This document shows, piece by piece, positions 16,758 through 23,644 of a DNA stretch of 39,276 nt (positions are counted from its first letter, which is position 1; each line of letters opens with the position of its first letter). The notes under the pieces are model-generated. The model was given only the letters and a program-made list of their open reading frames with translations, was not told where the DNA came from and made no database searches. The DNA lies in the IMG/VR virus record IMGVR_UViG_3300025889_000309, positions 1 to 39,276 of that record. One strand, 5' to 3'. The stretch comes from a virus. Made by a program: the position numbers and the translations under genes.

Positions 16758-16798
16758 TGTGGTCTGCGCTCAACTAATGAATAAGGGAGATAGTTACG

Positions 16799-17269
16799 AT
16801 GAGTAACAACAATGAATGGTACGAAGACGACGATGACTTCTTTGAAGAAGATGATCAGACTAGTGGATTACAGAATCTACGTAAAGCTGATCGCGCTAAG
16901 TCAAAGCGTATCAAGGAACTAGAAGCTGAACTAGAAGGTTTACGTAACTTCCAGCGTCAGTCTGTTGTCAGTTCCGTTCTAAATGAAAGAGGAGTTAATC
17001 CTAAGGTTGCTACATTTATTCCATCAGATGTTGCTAGTGACGCAGAGTTAATTAGTAAATGGTTAGATGAAAATGGAGAACTCTTTGGTGTTCAGCCTCA
17101 AGTACAGCAGCAAATGATAGATCAAGAAAATCTATCTGCACTGCAACAGATTGATGCTGTAACAAATTCAGCTCTTTCTCCTGACGATGTTAATGATATT
17201 TTTTCACGCATTAACAACGCTCAGAGTGCCGATGAATTAATGGAAATGATTTACGGCGCAGATTCGTAA
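16799..17269 (+). CDS. scaffolding-like protein
   Basis: The 156-residue product is strongly acidic at the N-terminus (YEDDDDFFEEDDQ), then has a basic coiled-coil stretch (ADRAKSKRIKELEAELEGL) and a helical, Gln-rich second half. It sits directly before the capsid gene. Acidic start, coiled coil and place are typical of scaffolding proteins that template prohead assembly and leave before or during packaging. There is no protease motif. Confidence 0.8.
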   Translation: MSNNNEWYEDDDDFFEEDDQTSGLQNLRKADRAKSKRIKELEAELEGLRNFQRQSVVSSVLNERGVNPKVATFIPSDVASDAELISKWLDENGELFGVQPQVQQQMIDQENLSALQQIDAVTNSALSPDDVNDIFSRINNAQSADELMEMIYGADS

Positions 17270-17298
17270 TAATCAACCAACCCTAAAGGAAAACTAAA

Positions 17299-18300
17299 AT
17301 GGCTTTTACAGGTCTATCGGGTGGTTCTGCTGGTACTAATGGTGGTCTTGGTGGTGGCGCATACGCTTCCGCTAACAACGTTGGTGCCTTCACCCCATCA
17401 AACGGTGCTGGTCTAGTTCAGAAGGCGTACGATCGTCTTATTGAATTTGAACTACGCTCAACCCCATTGCTACGTTCAGTAGCAGACAAGAAACCAGCTC
17501 GTCAGAGCATGCCAGGTTCTTCTGTAGCTCTACAGATCTACAATGACTTGGCAAAGGCTACTTCAGAACTATCTGAAGAAGTCGATCCATCTGCAGTAGC
17601 ACTTGGTACTCCAGATATCGTTACCATTACCCTAAAGGAATACGGTAACGCTACTCTAGTAACCAAGAAGCTTGGTCTTATGTCTCTTGCAGACGTAGAT
17701 CCAGCTGTTGCTAACATCATTGCATACAACATGGCTGATAGCATTGATGATCTAGCACAGACTGCACTGCTTACAGGTACTAACGTACTGTACAGTGGAG
17801 ATGCTACTGCTACTAACGAAGTTACTGCAGCAGATACTATGTCTGCAGCTGAAATTCGTAAGGCTGTAGCTAAGTTGCGTAGCAACAAGGCTAATGGTCG
17901 TAAGGGTTCACTATACTGGTGTGGTATTCACCCAGAAGTTTCCCACGACCTTCGTGCTCAAACTGGTGCTGCTTCGTGGCGTAACCCACACGAGTACCAG
18001 AGCAACGATGCAATCTGGGCTGGCGAAATTGGTCAGTTTGAAGGTGCATACTTTATTGAGTCTCCTCGTCTGTACACTGCTACAGATGGCGACACCTCTG
18101 CAAAGGTATACCGCACCTTTATCTGTGGACAGCAAGCACTTGCTGAAGCAGTAGCAGAAGAGCCACACGTAGTTGTTGGTCCAGTTGTTGACCGCTTGAT
18201 GCGTCACCGTCCAATTGGATGGTACGGCGTTCTTGGTCACGCTGTATACCGCAACGAAGCTCTATACCGCATCGAGTCTGGTTCTAGCATCGCTAGCTAA
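17299..18300 (+). CDS. major capsid protein (N4-gp56-like, HK97 fold)
   Basis: The 333-residue protein has a glycine-rich, flexible N-terminal 45 residues and then a long stretch that resembles the N4-gp56 family: EEVDPSAVALGTPDIVTITL, then VTKKLGLMSLADVDPAVANI, then a C-terminal region with GPVVDRLMRHRPIGWYGVLG. AAAGGA precedes the start. Codons here are visibly more G/C-ending and regular than in adjacent genes, as is usual for the most highly expressed late gene. It forms the icosahedral shell after scaffold-guided assembly. A stable UUCG-capped hairpin follows. Confidence 0.9.
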   Translation: MAFTGLSGGSAGTNGGLGGGAYASANNVGAFTPSNGAGLVQKAYDRLIEFELRSTPLLRSVADKKPARQSMPGSSVALQIYNDLAKATSELSEEVDPSAVALGTPDIVTITLKEYGNATLVTKKLGLMSLADVDPAVANIIAYNMADSIDDLAQTALLTGTNVLYSGDATATNEVTAADTMSAAEIRKAVAKLRSNKANGRKGSLYWCGIHPEVSHDLRAQTGAASWRNPHEYQSNDAIWAGEIGQFEGAYFIESPRLYTATDGDTSAKVYRTFICGQQALAEAVAEEPHVVVGPVVDRLMRHRPIGWYGVLGHAVYRNEALYRIESGSSIAS

Positions 18301-18317
18301 TCAGTCTCTAACTTCAT

Positions 18318-18335
18318 CCCCACCTTCGGGTGGGG
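18318..18335 (+). terminator. UUCG-capped hairpin after the capsid gene
   Basis: A seven-bp stem CCCCACC/GGTGGGG with a TTCG loop (18318-18335) is followed by GTGTTGTTAGG, a weak T-rich run. It is best read as a partial terminator or a 3' RNA stabiliser that keeps capsid mRNA high relative to the downstream genes. Confidence 0.65.
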
Positions 18336-18362
18336 GTGTTGTTAGGTACTGAAAGGGATTAA

Positions 18363-18614
18363 ATGTCTTACCTATTTGTACCACCAATAGTCGATGAAGG
18401 ACCTATGGGTGGAAACTGGTTATTTGCTCGCTATACACGTAGACAAGGTGTAACTGTTTACCGTGTTGATGGTGAGTTTTATGAGGATCGTTTTCCATCA
18501 CAAGATGATCTTGCTGATGCTGACTTAATTTATCTTGGAGGACATGAGTATGTTGTCACTGAAGATGAAAAGAATGCCCTTGAAGCGGTTGGCTATGAGG
18601 TGTTTGTCTTATGA
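18363..18614 (+). CDS. unknown 83-residue protein after capsid
   Basis: AAAGGG precedes the ATG. The protein is acidic and beta-prone, with segments FARYTRRQGVTVYRVDGEF and LGGHEYVVTEDEKNAL. Small genes of this size right after the capsid gene often encode head-completion or fibre-attachment proteins. I do not recognise the family. It overlaps the next gene by four bases. Confidence 0.75.
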   Translation: MSYLFVPPIVDEGPMGGNWLFARYTRRQGVTVYRVDGEFYEDRFPSQDDLADADLIYLGGHEYVVTEDEKNALEAVGYEVFVL

Positions 18615-18841
18615 CACTAATAGAATTATTGACAGTTGTATCATTAAGTATAGGTATCCTGACCGTACTAGTTAAATGGTTTGTAGTTAATCCACTTAAG
18701 CATTTTATTAAAGAACAAACATATCCTATTCAACCTACCGCTAATGGTGGTAGGTCTCTTCCAGACATAGCTCGTGCAGTTGACAGGATTGAAAAGCGTT
18801 TAGATGAGCATATTAATTTACATCTTAAGGATGAAGTATGA
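18611..18841 (+). CDS. small membrane protein with N-terminal anchor, 76 residues
   Basis: One hydrophobic helix near the N-terminus (LTVVSLSIGILTVLVKWFVV) is followed by a soluble tail that ends in a short helical segment (AVDRIEKRLDEHINLHL). This design is common in actinophage proteins of unknown role placed in the tail gene block. It overlaps genes on both sides by four bases. It may anchor an assembly step or be a holin partner, though the holin-like gene is at 29815. Confidence 0.7.
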   Translation: MTLIELLTVVSLSIGILTVLVKWFVVNPLKHFIKEQTYPIQPTANGGRSLPDIARAVDRIEKRLDEHINLHLKDEV

Positions 18842-19167
18842 GTGGTAAGTACAACATTGTAGCTGAGCAAGGTGCAACGTTTAATTTAAACTTTCGTGTT
18901 GAGACAGATGGTACTCCATGGGATTTATCAAGCTACACCTTTGCCATGCAAGTTCGCCGTTCTGCATCCTCAAGTACAACTTTACTTAACATTACTTCAG
19001 CAACTATGACATCTGCAGGTCATGTTTCTGTAACAGTTTCTGCTGCTACTATGGCTAATATACCTGCTGGTCGTTGGGTATATGACATTGAACTTACTTC
19101 ACTTGGTGATGAAGTTACACGTATCTTGGAGGGTCGCTTTATTGTAACAGCAGAGGTGACACAGTAA
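18838..19167 (+). CDS. baseplate/fibre-associated beta protein (BppU-N-like)
   Basis: The 109 residues form an all-beta pattern: [20 protein letters not shown], then [16 protein letters not shown], then [20 protein letters not shown], then [14 protein letters not shown]. The 'QG.tf...' opening, 'dLs.yt....vR.s' and 'leG.f.v..evT' are typical of a small Ig-like protein that precedes fibre genes in many phages and resembles the N-terminus of the BppU baseplate protein. It probably links the fibre to the tail. It overlaps both neighbours. Confidence 0.75.
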   Translation: MSGKYNIVAEQGATFNLNFRVETDGTPWDLSSYTFAMQVRRSASSSTTLLNITSATMTSAGHVSVTVSAATMANIPAGRWVYDIELTSLGDEVTRILEGRFIVTAEVTQ

Positions 19168-20474
19168 TGCCAGACTACACAGTCATTATTGAAGAAGAAG
19201 TTACCGCTACTACTGTTACTATTGAAGAGACTGTTACTGACATTATCCTTGGTGAAGAAGTTACACAGGAAACTGTAGTCATTGTTGACAATGCTCAAGG
19301 TCCACAAGGAACTCAAGGACCAGCTGGACCTACTGGTCCACAGGGTCCACAAGGCGTACAAGGTCCGACTGGAGAAACTGGACCTCAAGGAATCCAAGGC
19401 GTTAAGGGTGACACGGGTGACGCAGGACCACAAGGTATACAAGGTCCTCAAGGAGACACAGGGGCAACAGGAGCGACTGGAGCAACAGGAGCGACTGGAC
19501 CGCAGGGTCCCCAGGGTGAACAAGGCATCCAAGGTATACAGGGCTTACAAGGCGATACAGGACCTCAGGGACCTATTGGAGAGACAGGACTTCAAGGACC
19601 TAAGGGAGACACTGGAGATACAGGTCCCCAAGGTATACAAGGAGAGACTGGTCTACAAGGACCACAGGGAATCCAGGGTGATACTGGTCCTCAAGGTATT
19701 CAGGGTGAGACAGGTCCACAGGGACCTCAAGGTATTCAAGGTATCCAAGGTGAAGTAGGACCACAAGGTCCTCAGGGAGATACTGGTTTAACTGGACCAG
19801 AAGGACCTCAAGGTCCTCAGGGCATCCAAGGTATTCAAGGTGATACTGGACCTGAAGGTCCTCAAGGACCGCAAGGTATTCAGGGTATTCAAGGAATACA
19901 GGGAGAAGTTGGACCTCAGGGTCCACAGGGTATACAGGGAGAAACTGGTGATACTACATTTTACTACCAAGCATCTCCTCCTACAAGTGGAACTGTATCT
20001 AATGGTACTGTTTGGGTTGATAGTGACTCTGATGTTCCAACCGCTGGAGAAACCACAGCATTTAGACTTTATCAATCTTCAGCGCAATCTATTGCAACAG
20101 CAACTAACACCGCACTTCTTTTTGACTCTGAAGATTTAGACACAGATAACGGTCATTCAGTTGCAACAGATACAAGTCGCTATACCGCAACAGTAGCAGG
20201 GTGGTATTTTGTTTCTGGTACTGTGCAATTTGCCTTCAATGCTACTGGCAACCGACTTGCAACCATTCAGAAGAATGGAACAACCAGTATTAACCAAACA
20301 GGTAGGTCCTCATCTTCCAGTTCAAACACAATGGGATTACAAGTTAACGGGCTAGTTTACTTAAACGGAACTACAGATTATGTAGAACTTATTACATGGC
20401 AAAATTCAGGAGTAAGTTTGAATACCTTAACAGCAAACCCTAGTTATTTTGAAGGATTTTGGGTGAGGTCATAA
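19167..20474 (+). CDS. collagen-like tail fibre with C1q-like head
   Basis: The 435-residue protein has a short beta N-terminus rich in Thr, Val and Glu (1-44), then 73 unbroken Gly-X-Y triplets (45-263), dominated by GPQ, GIQ, GDT and GET, and then a 170-residue beta domain. That domain, with [11 protein letters not shown] ... [13 protein letters not shown] ... [18 protein letters not shown], matches the jelly-roll pattern of C1q/TNF-like heads. Trimeric collagen rods with C1q heads are known in Bacillus exosporium (BclA) and in phages. The head is the likely receptor-binding or trimer-nucleating part. No hydroxylation is implied; bacterial collagen helices do without it. Confidence 0.92.
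   Translation: MPDYTVIIEEEVTATTVTIEETVTDIILGEEVTQETVVIVDNAQGPQGTQGPAGPTGPQGPQGVQGPTGETGPQGIQGVKGDTGDAGPQGIQGPQGDTGATGATGATGATGPQGPQGEQGIQGIQGLQGDTGPQGPIGETGLQGPKGDTGDTGPQGIQGETGLQGPQGIQGDTGPQGIQGETGPQGPQGIQGIQGEVGPQGPQGDTGLTGPEGPQGPQGIQGIQGDTGPEGPQGPQGIQGIQGIQGEVGPQGPQGIQGETGDTTFYYQASPPTSGTVSNGTVWVDSDSDVPTAGETTAFRLYQSSAQSIATATNTALLFDSEDLDTDNGHSVATDTSRYTATVAGWYFVSGTVQFAFNATGNRLATIQKNGTTSINQTGRSSSSSSNTMGLQVNGLVYLNGTTDYVELITWQNSGVSLNTLTANPSYFEGFWVRS
19299..19955 (+). repeat. tandem Gly-X-Y coding repeat (73 triplets)
   Basis: A nine-base periodicity around GG(N)CC(N)CA(A/G) runs through 657 bases and encodes residues 45-263 of the fibre. Near-identical blocks such as the run of four GAT triplets near residue 100 and the GPQGIQG units recur throughout. 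Such DNA can change length by slippage or recombination, altering fibre reach. Synonymous variation between units is substantial, so the array is not a very recent expansion. Confidence 0.9.
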
Positions 20475-21553
20475 TGGCTAAGAAAACATATGTTACGCCA
20501 GATGCTGGTGCTACTTGGGTGCAAGTTGCTAGTGAAACTACTGACTTAAGTGCTTATGTAGAAAAAACTGGCGATACTATGACAGGTGATTTAACTACTT
20601 CTGGCATAATTCGTGCAGACTCTGATGGTCCTGACGGTGGAATGGTAATGCGCCGTTGGACTGGTGGTAGTACCTATACAAGTCTTGCCACTAACGGAAT
20701 GACTGGCAATGAGTACCTTATGATTTCTGGTACTGGTGGAACATATGTCAGTGCTAGTGCTGGTGGAGATGTATACATTAGACCTAACGCTAATACTTCT
20801 GGCTATCAACTTAAAGTTGATGCTGCTGGAGCGCATACTTTAGGGGGTGCGCTTGACTTAAGTTCTACCCTTAACGCTGGGGCTGTGCTTGCTGGTGGCT
20901 CGCTTGGAAGTGCAGGAAAAGTATCTGGTTCTTTAGCAAACCAAGGTTTAGGATTTTTTAGCACTTCTAGTTTTTCAACTGCTACGGCTTCGGGCGGTAT
21001 TGCTCTTTACGCTCAACGACTTCAAGACGGTGGGGTTTTAGCCCTTGTCTCTGGAACTAGCACAGAGGGTACTATTTCAATTTCTGGAACAACCACTACT
21101 TATGGAAGTTTTTGTGGAGCGCACTGGTCACAGTTTAAGGGAATTACTAGACCAGATATTCTTCCTGGAACTGTAGTTGAAACCATTGATGAAATGTGTG
21201 AGTGGTGGGATGAAGAAGGTGTTCTTCAACCTAATGACCAACTTGCAAAAGTTAAAGTAAGTGACACACCAGAATCAAAAGCGGTATACGGAGTATTCCA
21301 ACGCTATGACGATGAAGAAGGTGGAGTCAACGATATAATGGTTGCCTCCATTGGTGCTTGGCTATGTCGCATACAGGCTGGTGAAATCATAGAGGTAGGG
21401 GATTTACTAGACTCTGCTGGTAATGGTTGTGCCAAGGTTCAGAGCGATGACATTATGCGCTCACGTACCATTGCTAAAGTAACTTCAACAATACCTTATG
21501 CAACTTATGAAGATGGTTCATTTGTTGTACCAGTAACACTACATTGCGGATAG
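20474..21553 (+). CDS. tail fibre with C-terminal chaperone/G2-peptidase-like domain
   Basis: The ATG at 20474 shares a base with the previous stop (TAATG) and has GAGG upstream, so I prefer it to 20459. The N-terminal part has the fibre motif VEKTGDTMTGDLTTSG, the middle is a Gly/Ser/Thr-rich beta region, and the last 130 residues (AHWSQFKGITRPDILPGTVV ... ASIGAWLCRIQAGEIIEVGD ... LLDSAGNGCAKVQSDD) match a domain common on the ends of aquatic phage fibres that resembles intramolecular chaperone (G2 peptidase-type) domains. It probably trimerises the fibre and may be autocleaved; I cannot point to a cleavage site. Confidence 0.85.
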   Translation: MAKKTYVTPDAGATWVQVASETTDLSAYVEKTGDTMTGDLTTSGIIRADSDGPDGGMVMRRWTGGSTYTSLATNGMTGNEYLMISGTGGTYVSASAGGDVYIRPNANTSGYQLKVDAAGAHTLGGALDLSSTLNAGAVLAGGSLGSAGKVSGSLANQGLGFFSTSSFSTATASGGIALYAQRLQDGGVLALVSGTSTEGTISISGTTTTYGSFCGAHWSQFKGITRPDILPGTVVETIDEMCEWWDEEGVLQPNDQLAKVKVSDTPESKAVYGVFQRYDDEEGGVNDIMVASIGAWLCRIQAGEIIEVGDLLDSAGNGCAKVQSDDIMRSRTIAKVTSTIPYATYEDGSFVVPVTLHCG

Positions 21554-21560
21554 GAAAATA

Positions 21561-21659
21561 ATGGCTTGTAGAACAGGGTGCCCAACACAGGACTGTGAGA
21601 GTTACGCAGACTGCTGCAAGGGTGTAAGTATAAATAAAAGTAGTCTGAGAGTTAACTAA
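21561..21659 (+). CDS. 32-residue cysteine micro-protein, truncated paralogue of the next gene
   Basis: AGGA lies six bases before the ATG and the TAA shares a base with the next ATG. The product starts MACRTGCPTQDCESYADC, very like the next protein's MACRTGCSTQDHDSWGDC. It has six cysteines in 32 residues. It ends where the longer paralogue continues, so it is a truncated copy or a cut-down functional form. Metal binding or disulphide bonding is suggested by the cysteine spacing. Confidence 0.7.
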   Translation: MACRTGCPTQDCESYADCCKGVSINKSSLRVN

Positions 21660-21925
21660 TGGCTTGTAGAACTGGATGTTCCACTCAAGATCATGACTCT
21701 TGGGGAGATTGCTTAAGAGCTTCTAACATACAGATGTCAACTGGTGATGCTAATGGTGAGTTAGTTGATAACGGTTGGACTAATAAAAAATGGGACAACG
21801 AATTAAAAGCTTACCGTGATGCTCGTGCTCAGGGTATACAACCAGATGGAACTTCTACTGCTCAAATTCAAAAAGCAATAGATGTAAGCAATAAGACAGG
21901 ACACGCATATGGCTCAGCCCTCTAA
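21659..21925 (+). CDS. 88-residue 'CRTGC' family protein
   Basis: It opens with MACRTGCSTQDHDSWGDCLR, a cysteine-tagged N-terminus that I recognise as recurring in aquatic phage genomes without known function. The rest (NELKAYRDARAQGIQPDGTS ...) is helical and ends with TGHAYGSAL. Its start is coupled to the 32-residue paralogue and its end overlaps the next start by 17 bases. The place between fibre and tail genes suggests a virion or morphogenesis role. Confidence 0.8.
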   Translation: MACRTGCSTQDHDSWGDCLRASNIQMSTGDANGELVDNGWTNKKWDNELKAYRDARAQGIQPDGTSTAQIQKAIDVSNKTGHAYGSAL

Positions 21926-22133
21926 GAAACCAGCAATAGGTAAGAAGAAACCAAAAGTTAATGCCAAAGCGTTAACGGCAACACGTAAGTCAGACAAGTT
22001 AACTAATCCTAAGTCTCCAAGAAATCTTCGTGATATTAAAATCACCAAAGAACGCTTAGCGTACGAAAAGGGATTTAACGATGCTATGAAAAAGAAGAAT
22101 AGCAAAAAGATTTTAGGTGGAGGTACATACTAA
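21909..22133 (+). CDS. lysine-rich 74-residue basic protein
   Basis: The start lies inside the end of the CRTGC gene, and the stop shares a base with the next ATG (TAATG). Nearly a third of residues are Lys or Arg, with little acid. The N-terminal half is disordered (KKPAIGKKKPKVNAKAL) and the C-terminal half helical (ERLAYEKGFNDAMKKKN). DNA or RNA binding inside the virion is a reasonable guess from charge alone. Confidence 0.75.
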   Translation: MAQPSKKPAIGKKKPKVNAKALTATRKSDKLTNPKSPRNLRDIKITKERLAYEKGFNDAMKKKNSKKILGGGTY

Positions 22134-22285
22134 TGTGCGCTACCTGTGGATGTAACCACATCAACTACCAACATGAGATGCCTTCAATGCCAGGTTCGGC
22201 TAAAGGTATTGACAAAGTAAATTACAACATGCCAAAGGTACCAGCAGTTCCTGCTATGCCTAAGTCAACCAAGAAAGGTAAGTAA
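22133..22285 (+). CDS. 50-residue protein with CxxCxC start and Pro/Met-rich tail
   Basis: The ATG overlaps the previous stop by one base. It starts MCATCGCNHINYQHEMP, giving cysteines at 2, 5 and 7 and a histidine at 9, a likely metal-binding cap. The tail repeats short Met-Pro units (MPSMP, NMPKVP, AMPK) and ends in lysines. I know no function. It belongs to the same cassette style as its neighbours: a cysteine tag or a basic tail on a very small protein. Confidence 0.7.
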   Translation: MCATCGCNHINYQHEMPSMPGSAKGIDKVNYNMPKVPAVPAMPKSTKKGK

Positions 22286-22287
22286 TT

Positions 22288-22959
22288 ATGGCAAAGCCAA
22301 AGCCTAAGGGCTGGAACTCAATGAGCAAAGCCAAGCAAGAAGCTTGGAAGAAAGCTAACTTTGATAGCTCAACTAAAGTAACTCAAGCACAACTAAATAA
22401 ACTACGTGCTGAAAAAACTCCTGAAAAAGCTATTGCTAAATATAAGAATGATCCAGCAATGCGTGAAGCACTTAATCGTTTTTATGGTAAAGCTCGTGTA
22501 GGTAGTGTAACTGCTACTCCTTCTACTCCTTCTGGTCCTAAAGGTAAAGGTCCAGGCTACACACGTCCAAAGCCACCACAGGGTAAAGGTCCAGGTTATA
22601 CACGTCCTAAGGGTCCAAATGCTACTACTAAAACTCCAAAGGCTCCAAGTGTTGGAAAGCAGGTAGGTGCTGCTGCAGCTGGCGTAGGTGTTGCTGCTTT
22701 AGCTGCTCGTGGTATGACAAAAATGGACAAGAAGGATGTAGCTAATGCTAAGACTGCTGCAGGTAAGCATAGAAAGACTGCATCTGGTCCAAAGCATAAG
22801 ATGACTGATCGTCCATCTAATAGTGGTAAAGCTGCAATGAAGACAGCAGCTAAGCACAAAGCTACCAGAATGGGTGTAACTAATAAGATGAAGGCACAAG
22901 GAACAAAAATTATGTCTTCTGCTGGTAGTCGTTACAATCAAGCACGACGAGGTAAGTAA
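22288..22959 (+). CDS. 223-residue basic Ala/Lys/Pro-rich protein
   Basis: The helical N-terminal 75 residues begin with GWNSMSKAKQEAWKKANFD. Two copies of GKGPGYTRPK follow in a Pro/Gly-rich linker, then a hydrophobic glycine/alanine helix (VGAAAAGVGVAALAARG) and a very basic histone-like tail with KTAAGKHRKT and KTAAKHKATR. The tail looks suited to DNA packing or crossing; the hydrophobic helix could insert in a membrane. No family is recognised. Confidence 0.75.
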   Translation: MAKPKPKGWNSMSKAKQEAWKKANFDSSTKVTQAQLNKLRAEKTPEKAIAKYKNDPAMREALNRFYGKARVGSVTATPSTPSGPKGKGPGYTRPKPPQGKGPGYTRPKGPNATTKTPKAPSVGKQVGAAAAGVGVAALAARGMTKMDKKDVANAKTAAGKHRKTASGPKHKMTDRPSNSGKAAMKTAAKHKATRMGVTNKMKAQGTKIMSSAGSRYNQARRGK

Positions 22960-22961
22960 TC

Positions 22962-23249
22962 ATGGTAGCCAAGAAGGATCCACGTCTAGCACGTGCTGGT
23001 GTTTCTGGCTACAACAAGCCAAAGCGTACACCTAACCATCCAAAGAAATCACATGTAGTTGTGGCTAAAGTTGGTGATCAGGTTAAGACTATTCGTTTTG
23101 GTCAGCAGGGTGTGTCTGGCTCTCCTAAGAAATCAGGAGAGTCAGCATCCTATGCTGCACGTAGACGGTCATTCAAAGCACGTCATGCAAAGAATATTTC
23201 AAAAGGTAAACTATCCGCTGCATACTGGGCAGATAAGGTTAAATGGTAA
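22962..23249 (+). CDS. 95-residue basic conserved phage protein
   Basis: The signature KSHVVVAKVGDQVKTIRFGQ followed by FKARHAKNISKGKLSAAYWA is one I recognise as widespread in phages, especially aquatic ones, with no known role. The N-terminus (KRTPNHPKKSH) is basic and disordered. Its stop shares bases with the next start (TAATGG). The compact beta start and helical end suggest a folded DNA- or RNA-binding domain. I do not assign an activity. Confidence 0.8.
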   Translation: MVAKKDPRLARAGVSGYNKPKRTPNHPKKSHVVVAKVGDQVKTIRFGQQGVSGSPKKSGESASYAARRRSFKARHAKNISKGKLSAAYWADKVKW

Positions 23250-23644
23250 TGGCTTATACCAATCCTGCTAAGCGAGAAGCATTAAAGAAAAAGATTATGG
23301 CTAGCTCCAAAGGAGGTAAGCCTGGTCAATGGTCTGCTCGTAAAGCACAACTACTAGCACAAGAATATAAAAAAGCTGGTGGTGGTTACTCAGGTCCTAA
23401 GACTTCTAAGCAGAAGTCACTATCAAAGTGGACTAAAGAAGAGTGGGGTACTAAGTCAGGTAAGCCAAGTACACAGGGCAAGAAGGCTACTGGTGAACGT
23501 TACCTACCTAAGAAAGCCAGAGAAGCACTGAGCAAAGAAGAATACAAAAAGACTTCTGACGCTAAACGCAAAGGCACTAAAGCTGGCAAACAATTTGTTA
23601 AACAACCAAAAACTATTGCAAAGAAAACGGCAAGGTATAGATAA
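23249..23644 (+). CDS. 131-residue basic protein of the 'GERYLP' type (DUF5872-like)
   Basis: I use the ATG at 23249, which shares a base with the previous stop, over 23243. Conserved blocks are YTNPAKREALKKKIMASSKG, then GGKPGQWSARKAQLLAQEYK, then SKWTKEEWGTKSGKPS, then GERYLPKKAREALSKEEY. They resemble proteins annotated DUF5872 in large aquatic viruses and phages; that number is from memory. It is strongly basic. Function is unknown; the company it keeps suggests an internal virion protein. Confidence 0.75.
   Translation: MAYTNPAKREALKKKIMASSKGGKPGQWSARKAQLLAQEYKKAGGGYSGPKTSKQKSLSKWTKEEWGTKSGKPSTQGKKATGERYLPKKAREALSKEEYKKTSDAKRKGTKAGKQFVKQPKTIAKKTARYR

Noticed and set aside
19299-19955. 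CRISPR-like repeats
   Set aside because: The repeat is coding Gly-X-Y with no unique spacers and no cas genes; the Cas4-like nuclease belongs to phage recombination.
19020-20139. Long open frames in other phases across the collagen region, both strands
   Set aside because: They arise from the nine-base Gly-X-Y periodicity, which keeps all frames open; their products are low-complexity and have no ribosome sites.
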